Below the pieces are notes generated by a model. That model saw only the letters and a program-made list of their open reading frames with translations, searched no databases and had not been told where the DNA came from. Made by a program: the position numbers and the translations under genes. Positions 24,565-33,776 of a DNA stretch of 64,000 nt are shown one piece after another. Numbering within the stretch: the first letter of the stretch is position 1; each line of letters begins with the position of its first letter. Source of the DNA: JBJMQS01 sp045802605 (lineage in GTDB: Bacteria; Planctomycetota; Planctomycetia; Gemmatales; Gemmataceae); assembly GCA_045802605.1 (NCBI GenBank), contig JBJMQS010000073.1, positions 186,001 to 250,000 on the forward strand. Reading direction: 5' to 3'.

Positions 24565-26400
24565 ATGGCCATGACCTCGTCGAAGCATTCCACGACTCCG
24601 GAAGAAGCGAATCCGCTGATTTTGAAGTCTTATGGCGACCCGCGGTTTCACACCGAGGGCGACCTTCTGGCCCTGGCGTACGCCGCCGACGGCTCGCTTT
24701 GTTCGGTGGAAGAGCCCGGCGTGCTGCGGCGCTGGGACGCAGACGGCCGGCCTATTGATCGACATTTTCTGAGCGACTTGGAAACGCTGTGGTGCTTCAG
24801 TCGCGATGCGCAGTGGGTCGCGGCCGGCTGCGATGAGCTCATCATCTGGGACGTGACGACGCAAAAAGTGCTCGCGCGCCTGGATCAACCGTCCTGGATC
24901 ACCGCGATCGCGTTCTCACCAGATAAGTCGTTGATCGCGACTGGGCACGACGACGGCGTCACCCGATTGTGGAAGCCGGGCGAAGATGAGCCCGTGGCGG
25001 AGTTGGCCGAGCACGACATGCCGGTTTCGGCTCTCGCCTTTGATGTGACCGGTGAGCAATTGGCGAGCGCGGGCGAGGACCGCAAGATCAAGATTTGGAA
25101 CGTGAAGCGCGCCGTGGTTCTGCGCACCCTTGCGGGGCATACCGATCGTATTCCAGCCATTGCGTGGCATCCGAACGGGAAATTGCTCGTCTCGGTCGGC
25201 TGGGACGCCACCGCCCGGGTGTGGGATGTCGAAACCGGTGAGCCGAGCATTTTGCTCAACACCCATGACGATCAGGTGCAAGCGCTGGCGTTTTCGCCCA
25301 AAGGCAATGTCCTGGCGACATCGGACTCCGCGTCCACGGTTCACATCTGGAGCGACTTGCTGGCCGCTCAGCTCATGCACCAACTTCCCGGCTACGCCGA
25401 AGAGGTGCGAGCGCTGGCGTTCCGTCCTGATGGCGAAAAGCTGGCGGTCGGCGGAACCGATCGGATGATTCACATTTACGACGTGCAAACTGGGCAACTC
25501 GCGGCCGGCGGGGGACTCGGTGTACGGCGTTCGCTTGCGCTCTGGAACCAGCCGCGCCGGCGCTTGCTCATCAATGCGGAAGAAGGGTTGCGAATGTGGG
25601 AGGTGGAAACCGGCACCGAGCAAACGGCGCCGCTTCCTCCGAATCGCTATTTGCACCTCGCGACCAGTCCCGATGGCCGATGGATCGCCGGCGTAACTCC
25701 GGATGCCATCGTCCATCTTTGGGATCACGACAAGCGGACGATCCGGACGATGGATGGGCCTCGCTCCGCTCCTAACTTTCTCGCCTTCAGCCACGACTCG
25801 ACGATCCTGTTCGGCGCCGTCGGCAACGAGGGAACCGTTTGGCTCTGGGACATCACCAAGCTTGAGCCCAAACTATTGGTCATCGAAGCGACTGAAGGCT
25901 GCTCCGTCGAAGCCGTTGCTCTCCACCCCAACGGCCAATGGCTGCTTTGCGGCGGCGTTGATTTCCTTTCCACCAGCGGTACGACCGGAAACGTCTGTCT
26001 GTGGGATTTACCCAGCAAAAAGCGCATTTTGTCCATTCCCGATGGCGCAACCTGCCTTATCTTCGACGCCACCGGCGATCGCTTTGCCTTTGCCACGCCC
26101 GATGGGACCGTGCTAATTGCTGCCACGGCGACGGGGGATTTGCTTTTGGAAATCGAAGGCCGCGACGGCGAGCAGATCAACGATCTGGTATTCTGTCCCG
26201 AAGGGAACGCTCTGATCGGCGCGGCCAATGACTCCACGCTGCGAGTGTGGGACACGGAATCCGGGGAGCTTTTGGGCTGCCGGCAGTTTGGCGTGCCGAT
26301 TCACTCGCTAGTCATCGACCGAACGGGTCGGCTATTTGCGGGGAACGAGAATACCACCTGCTTCGAGCTTGCTCCAACCAGGCTTAACGAGTTGTCATGA
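24565..26400 (+). CDS. WD40 repeat protein with about 14 blades
   Basis: The 611-residue product is nearly all WD40 repeats. I count about fourteen blade endings (such as LRRWD, LIIWD, TRLWK, IKIWN, ARVWD, VHIWS, IHIYD, LRMWE, VHLWD, VWLWD, VCLWD and LRVWD), which fits two seven-blade propellers in one chain. No signal peptide is seen, so it is cytoplasmic. WD40 propellers act as binding platforms. It lies one base before the Ser/Thr kinase gene, so it is likely a partner or regulator of that kinase. Start ATG 24565 follows a ggcggatagg ribosome site. Confidence 0.9.
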   Translation: MAMTSSKHSTTPEEANPLILKSYGDPRFHTEGDLLALAYAADGSLCSVEEPGVLRRWDADGRPIDRHFLSDLETLWCFSRDAQWVAAGCDELIIWDVTTQKVLARLDQPSWITAIAFSPDKSLIATGHDDGVTRLWKPGEDEPVAELAEHDMPVSALAFDVTGEQLASAGEDRKIKIWNVKRAVVLRTLAGHTDRIPAIAWHPNGKLLVSVGWDATARVWDVETGEPSILLNTHDDQVQALAFSPKGNVLATSDSASTVHIWSDLLAAQLMHQLPGYAEEVRALAFRPDGEKLAVGGTDRMIHIYDVQTGQLAAGGGLGVRRSLALWNQPRRRLLINAEEGLRMWEVETGTEQTAPLPPNRYLHLATSPDGRWIAGVTPDAIVHLWDHDKRTIRTMDGPRSAPNFLAFSHDSTILFGAVGNEGTVWLWDITKLEPKLLVIEATEGCSVEAVALHPNGQWLLCGGVDFLSTSGTTGNVCLWDLPSKKRILSIPDGATCLIFDATGDRFAFATPDGTVLIAATATGDLLLEIEGRDGEQINDLVFCPEGNALIGAANDSTLRVWDTESGELLGCRQFGVPIHSLVIDRTGRLFAGNENTTCFELAPTRLNELS

Positions 26401-26401
26401 C

Positions 26402-28066
26402 ATGGCGACGGATCGCGACGGCTCCTCCGAAGACATCACGCAATCCGACGAAGGTTCCGACGCACCCGAAACGGGCCCCGACCTCTCATCACCCGATGAT
26501 CTTTCCGGCCAGACCCATGGCGACTTTCATATTCTGAGCAGCCTTGGCAAAGGCGGCATGGGCCAGGTCTATCTTGCCGAGCAACTCTCTCTCAAACGCA
26601 AAGTTGCCATCAAACTCCTGAAGCCCGAGTTGATGGCCAACCCGGTCGCGGTGTCGCGCTTCCGCGCCGAGGCTGAGGCGGTTGCCAGCATCAACCATCC
26701 AAACATCGTCCAGGTCTACATGATCGGCGAATTGGATGGCATGCCGTTCATGGCCCTGGAATATGTGCAAGGCATCACACTCCGGGACTATCTGGTTCGC
26801 AAAGGCGCCCCCGATCTCGTGCGAGCATTGCTGATCATGCGGCAAGTGGCCGCAGCATTGCAGCGAGCGGCCGAGCAGGGGATCGTCCACCGCGATATCA
26901 AGCCCGAAAATATTTTGCTCACTCGCAAAGGCGAGGTGAAAGTCACCGACTTCGGCCTATCGCGCTTGTTGGGCAACGAACGCGAACTGAGCCTGACGCA
27001 GACCGGCATTACGATGGGCACGCCGCTGTACATGAGCCCCGAGCAGGCGCAAGGCAAGGCGGTCGATCCCCGCAGCGACATCTATTCGTTCGGCGTGACG
27101 TGCTATCACTTGCTTGCGGGCCGGCCGCCCTTTGGCGGGCAGAATGCCGTCGAAGTCGCGCTGAAACATGTGAACGACGCTCCACCGCCACTCTTGGAAC
27201 AGCGGCCGGATTTGCCGCCTGAGTTGGTTCAACTTGTCCATCGCATGATGGAGAAAGACCCTGCGAAGCGGCCTCAATCGGGCCGGGACATTCTCCGCGA
27301 GTTGAACGCAATGCGCGGACAAAGCTCGGACGCTACGCTGGGCGATTACCCGGGCGGCGTGCCGGTGCGTACTCCGTTGGCGACGACGCCCAATCCGCTC
27401 GCCGCGACAATCCAGGAAGTGACGCCGAGCTTCAGTGCCGCGTTGCGGGCAGCACCTCGAGTACGTTGGAAGTTCGCGGGCGCGGTATTGCTGGCGGTCC
27501 TCATCGGAGCAGCTAGCCGCTTGGGGTTTGGCCCGGCCCGCGGGCCGACGGCACCATCGGTGCCCAATATCGAACCCAGCAAGAAAGAACAATCGCTCCT
27601 TAGCATGGCTCGGGGTTACGCGGACGCCGATTTCAGCGATCGAGAAAAACTCAAAACTGCTTTGAGAGTCAATTTAGAACTGGCTCTTCTGTACATCGAT
27701 GAACATCGCACTGGTGACGCCGAGGCATTCGCCGCCCAGTTAGCCGCAAACAAGTCGCACCCAGGGTACGAGTTCCTTGGACGCATGTTGCAGGGGGTTA
27801 ACGCCTCCTTGTCTGACGACGTTGCTCGATCGAATGAGTTGTTTCAGCTGGCCATGACGGATAAGAACGCGCAGATGTACCTCAACCAGTTCTTAACAGT
27901 TCCGCCTTCGACAGCAACAATGGATTTTCGATTGCTGCTGGTGCGCGCCCTCGAGCGTAACGAACGGTCTGGTCCCTTGCCAAACGATTTGCGCATTCTG
28001 AAAAACAGTTCGGTTGCAATCTTGCATGGCCGGCCATTGGCGCCGCTCGGCAAGAAAGGTGGATGA
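26402..28066 (+). CDS. Transmembrane serine/threonine protein kinase
   Basis: The 554-residue product is a Hanks-type kinase followed by a membrane helix. It has the glycine loop GKGGMGQVY (residues 49-57), the ATP lysine in VAIKLLK (Lys71), the catalytic HRDIKPEN (163-170), DFG (183-185) and the activation-segment end GTPLYMSPEQ. A hydrophobic stretch at about 357-376 would anchor it, with a C-terminal domain of about 175 residues outside the cytoplasm, rich in helices (TPR-like, uncertain). The start ATG 26402 is two bases after the WD40 stop codon, so co-expression is very likely. PASTA repeats are not seen. Such kinases are abundant in planctomycetes. Confidence 0.93.
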   Translation: MATDRDGSSEDITQSDEGSDAPETGPDLSSPDDLSGQTHGDFHILSSLGKGGMGQVYLAEQLSLKRKVAIKLLKPELMANPVAVSRFRAEAEAVASINHPNIVQVYMIGELDGMPFMALEYVQGITLRDYLVRKGAPDLVRALLIMRQVAAALQRAAEQGIVHRDIKPENILLTRKGEVKVTDFGLSRLLGNERELSLTQTGITMGTPLYMSPEQAQGKAVDPRSDIYSFGVTCYHLLAGRPPFGGQNAVEVALKHVNDAPPPLLEQRPDLPPELVQLVHRMMEKDPAKRPQSGRDILRELNAMRGQSSDATLGDYPGGVPVRTPLATTPNPLAATIQEVTPSFSAALRAAPRVRWKFAGAVLLAVLIGAASRLGFGPARGPTAPSVPNIEPSKKEQSLLSMARGYADADFSDREKLKTALRVNLELALLYIDEHRTGDAEAFAAQLAANKSHPGYEFLGRMLQGVNASLSDDVARSNELFQLAMTDKNAQMYLNQFLTVPPSTATMDFRLLLVRALERNERSGPLPNDLRILKNSSVAILHGRPLAPLGKKGG

Positions 28067-28068
28067 AC

Positions 28069-29001
28069 CTACCGGCGTTGCTTCGCGGCATCATCGGCGG
28101 TGATGCCGCGCATCTCCAGCTTGATTTCTACAGTATCATTCTTGATTTCTACGACGGTTGCACTGAGTCCCGCGGAGAGCCACGCCATTAAGCCACGGTC
28201 AGTGCTCTGAGCCATTGAGGGCAACAACTCACGGGTGTCTTTCAAGCCTCGAGTCAGGCGCTCGGCTAACACACTGGCCGACTGGCCGGGCGCCATTGAA
28301 ATCGTGCACCGGGCCGTTATTCGCTCATCAAGCTTGATGGTGCCGATCAGGTCTTTCGCGCCGGCCAGCCCAGCCTGGGCGGACGTCAATCCGCTCGGCA
28401 ATGCCGCGGCCACGGACACAGCCGCGGTCCGATCCAATTTCTCCAACAAAGGAGTCACAGGAGCACCGGTTGGGCCGGGCTTGGGAAGCCGCTTGGTCAA
28501 TGCGTCGAGCAGAGTATTCTTCTCAAATGCGACGAGCAACATTTCGGCTGAAGCAGGCCCGACAAAAACGCTGGCAGGGACGCCTGGAATCGCCTGCACG
28601 GCTCTGAGGATTTCGATGTTCAGAACCGTGCGCTCGTCTTCGTAAAGGACGCGGGCACTTTGTTTTCGTTCGCGGCCAAGCTCCCGAAAACGAGTCAGCA
28701 ATCGATCCTGGTCAAATTTTCCCTGCACGACAACGAGCGTTCCCTTGGGATACGCATCACCGCAGATGATCCAGATTCGTTCAAAGTTCTTGCTTGGATC
28801 GAGCCCCAGTGTCTTGGCCGCTTGATTGATCCACTCGGCCGCCGCCCGTGCCGGACCGATGTCCAACTTGGATATTGAAGCATCCAAAACCTGTGCGACT
28901 TGAATGTTGACGACCAAGCGGGTGTCGGCTGTGAGATATTCGCGCGGATCGTCAGCCGCGAGCAGAACGGGAATCAGGAACAGGATTGGCAATGATTGCA
29001 T
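28069..29001 (-). CDS. Secreted or periplasmic protein of unknown function
   Basis: The 310-residue product has an N-terminal signal peptide (MQSLPILFLIPVLLAADD). The mature part has no motif I can name; it has mixed helix and strand with stretches such as VVNIQVAQVLDAS and TLVVVQGKFDQDRLLTRF. This style resembles planctomycete DUF-type substrate-binding or chaperone-like proteins. I chose ATG 29001 since the signal peptide begins there. The upstream methyltransferase stop and this start overlap (TAATG), so translation is coupled on the minus strand. A frame extended to 29025 also exists. Confidence 0.75.
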   Translation of the reverse strand: MQSLPILFLIPVLLAADDPREYLTADTRLVVNIQVAQVLDASISKLDIGPARAAAEWINQAAKTLGLDPSKNFERIWIICGDAYPKGTLVVVQGKFDQDRLLTRFRELGRERKQSARVLYEDERTVLNIEILRAVQAIPGVPASVFVGPASAEMLLVAFEKNTLLDALTKRLPKPGPTGAPVTPLLEKLDRTAAVSVAAALPSGLTSAQAGLAGAKDLIGTIKLDERITARCTISMAPGQSASVLAERLTRGLKDTRELLPSMAQSTDRGLMAWLSAGLSATVVEIKNDTVEIKLEMRGITADDAAKQRR

Positions 29002-30191
29002 TACAGCACTCGACAGATGAAGCACTTCAAATAACTCGACTCCGGACAGGTCACCGAAATTGGATGATCGGCATCCTGGCCCCGCCGCTCTAGTATCTGC
29101 AGATCACGTCGAACATCGATGGCCACTTGGGCCATGACTTGCTCGATCTCCGCGGCAGTAATCAGACCGGAGCAACAGCACATGACCAAGATCCCGTCGG
29201 GGCCCAGCAGCCGTAAAGCATAGCCCAAAAGCGTGCGGTAGCCGCGGAGTGCGTCCGGAATTGCGCCGCGGGTGCGAGCAAACTTGGGTGGATCGAGTAC
29301 CACCGCTCCAAACTGACGCTTTGCAGTCACTAATTGGGCCATGTGATCGAAGACATCGGCTTTGACAAACTCGATATTAGTTAGTGCATTCAACTCGGCA
29401 TTTTGCTTCGCCAACGCCAACGCAGGCTCCGACACGTCTACGCACTCGATTGACTTCGCGCCGGCCATCGCTGCGTGCAATGCGAATCCGCCTGAATAGC
29501 TGAAACAGTCCAATACGTCGCGGCCGGGCAGATAGCGAGCGGCCACCGCGCGATTTGACCTTTGGTCAAGAAAGAAACCGGTCTTCTGGCCCTGTCGGAG
29601 ATCCACTTGATATTGCACACGATCTTCGCGGATGAGGAGAGGCCCATCTGGCAATGCGCCCCGCAGTGGGCCATCTTGCAGTTCCAAACCTTCGAGCTTT
29701 CCCACGCCACGTTCCGTGCGGAGATAAATCCCATCGACGCCGGTGGTAGTCATCAAGATGTCAGCCAACATCTCACGCCGGATGCCGATAGCTAGCGAGG
29801 TGGGTTGCATTACCAACCAACGGTCGTAGCGATCGACGGTCAGACCCGAGATGCCATCTGCCTCGCTCGCGATCAGCCGATAGGCGGGCTGTTGCGCATC
29901 GATGCCAAAGAGTGTGTGGCGCAGTCGCTGGGCTGCCTCGATTCGATCTCGAAAAAATGATTCGTCGAGAGGTCGTCCGGTGTCCCACGAGTACAGCCGC
30001 ACGCGAATCTTGCTCTTTGAGTTGAAGAAACCTCGCGCAACAAAATTGCCCGCGGAGGAAACCAAGTCGACTTCGGCGCCATCAACGGGATCACCTTCGA
30101 CCGCTTGGACCGCACCCGGAAACACCCAGGGATGTCGCGCGAAAAAGGGCTGGGCCCGCTTTGGCTGCAGGATAACGTGTGGAAGGTTCAT
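29001..30191 (-). CDS. RlmI-like 23S rRNA methyltransferase (class I SAM, PUA domain)
   Basis: The 396-residue product has the same length as E. coli RlmI, which methylates a cytosine of 23S rRNA. The N-terminus has a PUA-type domain (RHPWVFPGAVQ, VDLVSSAGNFVARGFFN). The C-terminal Rossmann domain has VLDCFSYSGGFALHAA for SAM binding, the acidic VDVSEPAL strand end and the catalytic stretch VVLDPPKFAR. A cysteine sits in ILVMCCCSG, near the usual active cysteine. Its stop overlaps the start of the 28069 gene (TAATG). The rRNA position modified in this organism is not certain. Confidence 0.9.
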   Translation of the reverse strand: MNLPHVILQPKRAQPFFARHPWVFPGAVQAVEGDPVDGAEVDLVSSAGNFVARGFFNSKSKIRVRLYSWDTGRPLDESFFRDRIEAAQRLRHTLFGIDAQQPAYRLIASEADGISGLTVDRYDRWLVMQPTSLAIGIRREMLADILMTTTGVDGIYLRTERGVGKLEGLELQDGPLRGALPDGPLLIREDRVQYQVDLRQGQKTGFFLDQRSNRAVAARYLPGRDVLDCFSYSGGFALHAAMAGAKSIECVDVSEPALALAKQNAELNALTNIEFVKADVFDHMAQLVTAKRQFGAVVLDPPKFARTRGAIPDALRGYRTLLGYALRLLGPDGILVMCCCSGLITAAEIEQVMAQVAIDVRRDLQILERRGQDADHPISVTCPESSYLKCFICRVL

Positions 30192-30202
30192 AAATGGATT
30201 CG

Positions 30203-30652
30203 TTAGGGGCCGGACTGTCCCACGGCCTGGAGATAATCGAGCGTTCGATCCACATCGGTCGCGAGCCGACGGCTCTCCAGCAACGCGCGAACTCGCATCA
30301 CGAGGTCCGTCTTGTGAATCGGCTTGGTAAGAAAGTCATTGGTTCCGGCATCGACGGCACGATCGATATCGCTGGGTTGGTCCAGGGCCGTGATCATCAG
30401 CACCGGCAGATCGCGCGTCGCCCGGTCATTGCGGAGCCGTTTACACACTTCAAATCCGCTGAGCTTGGGCATCATCACGTCCAACAGAAGCACGTCTGGC
30501 TTCCACTCGCGCACAGCTTTGAGGGTTTCATCGCCGTCGGCGGCCCGACGCACATTCCACCCCGTGCCGTCGAGGAAGTCCTCGATCAGTTCGGCACCTT
30601 GCGGGTTATCCTCGGCTACGAGAATCCGAGCCGGCTCGCTTTTCGTATCCAT
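30203..30652 (-). CDS. Single-domain response regulator
   Basis: The 149-residue product is a receiver (CheY-like) domain with no output domain. It has the acidic pair in LVAEDN, the phospho-acceptor Asp58 in VLLLDVMMP, the switch Thr88 in LMITALD and Lys110 in FLTKPI. It probably shuttles phosphate or binds a target protein. A linked histidine kinase is not present. The start at 30652 is 33 bases from the divergent DUF3592 gene, so the short gap must hold both promoters. It lies 11 bases upstream of the RlmI-like gene. Confidence 0.93.
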   Translation of the reverse strand: MDTKSEPARILVAEDNPQGAELIEDFLDGTGWNVRRAADGDETLKAVREWKPDVLLLDVMMPKLSGFEVCKRLRNDRATRDLPVLMITALDQPSDIDRAVDAGTNDFLTKPIHKTDLVMRVRALLESRRLATDVDRTLDYLQAVGQSGP

Positions 30653-30685
30653 GTCGGCATTATATTAGGCTGCGGAGGGGTATGA

Positions 30686-31669
30686 ATGTCTGGCGGCGCC
30701 ATCTTCATTGTGCTCGTGGTGGCGGCGTTTCCCGGCATCATCATCCTGGCCGTCGTGGTTAAGTGGATTGAGGTTCGCCGCGCGATGCGATGGCCGCAGA
30801 CCACGGGCAAGGTCATCGCGAACCGGGTGGAGTCGAGCAAGAAACGCCCCAACGACCCCGGCTACGATTTCGGCGACACCGAGGTGAGAAACGACCCATT
30901 TGTCGAGTACGAGTATTCGGTCGGCGGGAAGAAATATCGCTGTCACAGAATTACCATCGGCGAACGCACCGCGGATTGGGAATTGGAAGGGATCCTCGCG
31001 CGGTATCCCGTCGGGCGGTCGGTGATTGTGTACTACGACTCGGCCGATCCCTACAAAGCTGTTCTTGAACGCGATATCTTCGGGAAGATGCTCTGGGCAG
31101 GATTTGGCTGCTTGATGCTCTTTTTCATCGGCGGTCCGCTCGCGCTCGTTGGCATCTACTACGGCGCGGAGAGCTGGTTCTTCAACAAGCTCGGTAAGAA
31201 TTCGCCCGCACCGTTCCTGGCGGCTCTGAGTTGCTTCGGTCTCGTTGCTGTATTGTTCGCGATGGCTTACCTTTGCTATGTGTTTACCGCGAGTCGCTGG
31301 CCGACGGTGCGCGGCAAAATCATTGAAAGCGGGGTCGAGGCATTTCTGAATTACCGCAACATGGATGACACGGGCCGGGTGTACACAAACTACAAGCCCA
31401 GTGTGCTCTACGCTTACGATGTGAACGGCCATCACTTCACGGGCGACCGCGTATCGCTCGGCGTTAAGATCTCCTCGACGCTCCCGTTGATTGCAAAACG
31501 CATGGCGAAAAAATATGCCGTCGGAACTGAAGTCGATGTACGTTACAACCCACAGAGCCCCGGCGAATCAACACTCCATGCTTTTTCGTGGGTGCAACTG
31601 TTGCTGATCCTTATCATCGGCGCGGTGTTTACACTCGTGTGGGCAATTACGACGGGACGCCTTGGCTGA
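30686..31669 (+). CDS. Membrane protein with two DUF3592 domains
   Basis: The 327-residue product has an N-terminal helix (residues about 5-25), then a soluble beta-rich module, two central membrane helices, a second similar module and a C-terminal helix. Both modules share the look of DUF3592: WPQTTGKVIANRVES in the first and WPTVRGKIIESGVEA in the second, each with a VxYxYxVxGxxxxxxRI-type stretch (VEYEYSVGGKKYRCHRI and LYAYDVNGHHFTGDRV). The role of the family is unknown; it is probably a small integral membrane protein with extracytoplasmic modules. ATG 30686 has ggagggg upstream. A repeat follows the gene. Confidence 0.88.
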   Translation: MSGGAIFIVLVVAAFPGIIILAVVVKWIEVRRAMRWPQTTGKVIANRVESSKKRPNDPGYDFGDTEVRNDPFVEYEYSVGGKKYRCHRITIGERTADWELEGILARYPVGRSVIVYYDSADPYKAVLERDIFGKMLWAGFGCLMLFFIGGPLALVGIYYGAESWFFNKLGKNSPAPFLAALSCFGLVAVLFAMAYLCYVFTASRWPTVRGKIIESGVEAFLNYRNMDDTGRVYTNYKPSVLYAYDVNGHHFTGDRVSLGVKISSTLPLIAKRMAKKYAVGTEVDVRYNPQSPGESTLHAFSWVQLLLILIIGAVFTLVWAITTGRLG

Positions 31670-31690
31670 ATCTCTGAATTGGTTTTCTGA

Positions 31691-31768
31691 TTTTGTAGCC
31701 GCGGGCTTTAGCCGCGCGTCCTGGCAATTGCTTGGTCCCGACGCGGGCTGAAGCCCGCGGCTACAAAA
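31691..31768 (+). repeat. Four-copy palindromic repeat, copy 1
   Basis: Arms near 31691-31718 and 31742-31768 pair (ttttgtagccgcgggctt... with ...aagcccgcggctacaaaa). The loop contains tcctggcaattgcttgg, a core shared by all four copies in this window. The core reads in the plus direction here. The element lies between the DUF3592 gene and the stop of the dockerin protein gene on the other strand. Confidence 0.85.
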
Positions 31769-31783
31769 TCGAAAATCCAATTC

Positions 31784-33478
31784 TTACCATGCGGGCAGCG
31801 AATTGCCGATGGTGTTGCGGAAGATCAGGTAGTCGTTCTGGTCCACCTCGCCGGTGCCATCCAGGTTGAACGCAGGCTGCGAGGTCGCGACGGCGTTGCG
31901 GAACAGCAAATAGTCCTTGTTGTTCACTGCCGAATCGCCGTTGAAATCGCCGAGCAAGCGGTGGAAGTGCCACACCAGATCATCGCCCGGCGTGCCGTCG
32001 CCGTTGCCATCAAGGGGTCGGCCAAAGATGTCGTGCACCTGATTTGCCAGCACCTTCAATTCGTAATTTCCATCCGGCAACCCAGTGGCATAAGTTGGGA
32101 ACGTCAGCTTCATCTTGCTGGCGGTCGCCGTACTGCCGGTGGTTTCCACAGTCACCGGGATGGGGGTGCCGGTGGAAGTCGTGAGTTGGAAGGCGGTTGC
32201 GGGATTGGAGGGCAAGGCGACGTTGCGCGTGAAGCCGACATCGACATCTTTGACGTCTGCGGCTGAGCCACCGTTGGTCCCGCCGTTGATGCTCGGCGGA
32301 GCAGCGGTGCGTGCGGCAGCGCCCGCATAACAGCGGGCGTAGACGTCCCAGAGATCCCCGTCCTGGTTGATATTGTTGAGCTGAGCATCCCAAGCAAAAA
32401 ACGCATCTCCGTAAGCATTGACTGCTACGATCGGGCGCGCCGTGGAGTAGGGATCGGTTTTGATCTGAGTTGGTGCGCCAATCACATTAAGATTAGAGTC
32501 AATAAGCCGGAAATAATTCGCACTACCGGCGGAGTACGTCAACACCAATGCCGAATCTGGTGTTAAGGCCATTCTAGGCCATGGCCAGTAACCCGTCGGT
32601 GCCTGCCAATTGGCAAGCGAAATACCTGTAGGACCAAATTTAGAGAGATGAAAATCACTGACCGAGCCGTCGCCAGTGGCCACAAACGTGTTGTCGCTAG
32701 AGTCGCAAATAATCTCGAACAGCAAATCGTTATAACTGATGGCACCTGTGATAGTGCCAGTCAAGGCCTGGCCCGATGGTGAAAACCGCTTAATCGAGGA
32801 TGTGTTGAACGCATCGCGCCATCCAATTGAGTAAGTGCCATCAGGAGCTGCGGAAATCCGTGGCGAAGCTCCCACGTCAATGATTGACGCGCTAGAGAGA
32901 GCTGTGCCATCGGTTGCGAATCGCCGTGAGCGAATGAAGCCAAAGCTGCTGCTTGTGTCTTTTTGCCACCAAGTAACCACGTAATCGCCGTCGGGTAAAA
33001 ACGTAACTTTGCTACTACCCATCGTGTAACCACTATTCGAATTAACAAACGACGCCTGTCCAAGAGGTTGCCCGGCTGCATCAAATCTTCGAGCGAGAAT
33101 TGACCATGATTGCGGACCCGTAAAACCCGGCCAATTTGTCCAGACGACGACAAAATTGCCGGCTGCATCCACGGCAATGGAAATACTATCCGCAGCGTCT
33201 CCGGTTTCACTTACGGCGATTGGCGAACCGACTAGGACGCCATTTGGATGGTATCGCTGCACTGTTACGCCGTAATTGGTGTTCGGAAAGAGAACGTCAT
33301 CGAAGCCGTGAAATGCAACGAGGAAATCGCCGCCAGGCACTGACATCGCGCTCGAGAACCGCTCCGAACCGTAAGTCGGAATATTGACCCGAAACTCAGG
33401 TCCAACTGGTGTCAGCGTCGGTGTGATGCGGCTCTCTAAGCTCTGTAACTGCGGTCGGATTCTGTGGCGTGGGGGCAT
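31784..33478 (-). CDS. Secreted dockerin-type protein with planctomycete N-terminal motif
   Basis: The 564-residue product starts with the LESRITPT-type motif that marks extracellular proteins of planctomycetes (RPQLQSLESRITPTLTP). The central part (about residues 40-400) is made of repeated beta strands such as GDYVVTWWQKD and NFVVVWTN, like a propeller. Then an Ig-like region (LPDGNYELKVLANQVHDIF) leads to a dockerin-like pair of calcium loops: DFNGDSAVNNKDY and NLDGTGEVDQNDY. The dockerin pair suggests docking to a cohesin. ATG 33478 is chosen because the N-terminal motif begins there; the longer frame runs upstream. No enzyme site is seen. Confidence 0.85.
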   Translation of the reverse strand: MPPRHRIRPQLQSLESRITPTLTPVGPEFRVNIPTYGSERFSSAMSVPGGDFLVAFHGFDDVLFPNTNYGVTVQRYHPNGVLVGSPIAVSETGDAADSISIAVDAAGNFVVVWTNWPGFTGPQSWSILARRFDAAGQPLGQASFVNSNSGYTMGSSKVTFLPDGDYVVTWWQKDTSSSFGFIRSRRFATDGTALSSASIIDVGASPRISAAPDGTYSIGWRDAFNTSSIKRFSPSGQALTGTITGAISYNDLLFEIICDSSDNTFVATGDGSVSDFHLSKFGPTGISLANWQAPTGYWPWPRMALTPDSALVLTYSAGSANYFRLIDSNLNVIGAPTQIKTDPYSTARPIVAVNAYGDAFFAWDAQLNNINQDGDLWDVYARCYAGAAARTAAPPSINGGTNGGSAADVKDVDVGFTRNVALPSNPATAFQLTTSTGTPIPVTVETTGSTATASKMKLTFPTYATGLPDGNYELKVLANQVHDIFGRPLDGNGDGTPGDDLVWHFHRLLGDFNGDSAVNNKDYLLFRNAVATSQPAFNLDGTGEVDQNDYLIFRNTIGNSLPAW

Positions 33479-33670
33479 GGCGGGTCTCCGTGAAATGAGA
33501 GATAGGATCGACACGCGCCAGGCGGAGCGGGGTACGAGAAAGATGATGTAACCGCGAAACCGGGCGCTGGACACAGCATACGCCTGTGAGATTGCAACCG
33601 CAAGAGAATTGCCTTACGTATACCGCCGCGCCCCGATTTGCTCCGGCTCGAAGAACACGGGCAGATTCCT

Positions 33671-33744
33671 TTTGTAGCCGCGGCTTCAGCCCGCGTCGGG
33701 GCCAAGCGATTGCCAGCTCGCGCGGGCTGAAGCCCGCGGCTACA
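33671..33744 (-). repeat. Four-copy palindromic repeat, copy 2
   Basis: Arms 33671-33694 (tttgtagccgcggcttcagcccgcg, about) and 33721-33744 pair. The loop reads gccaagcgattgcca, which is the reverse complement of the shared core, so this copy is inverted relative to copies 1 and 3. It lies between the dockerin protein start and the YHYH protein stop, both on the minus strand. Confidence 0.85.
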
Positions 33745-33776
33745 TGAACACGAAATCCAAATAATTACAAATGCGG

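Noticed and set aside
33479..33574. Upstream extension of the dockerin protein
   Set aside because: The planctomycete N-terminal motif lies right after the chosen start, and the extra residues are not signal-like.
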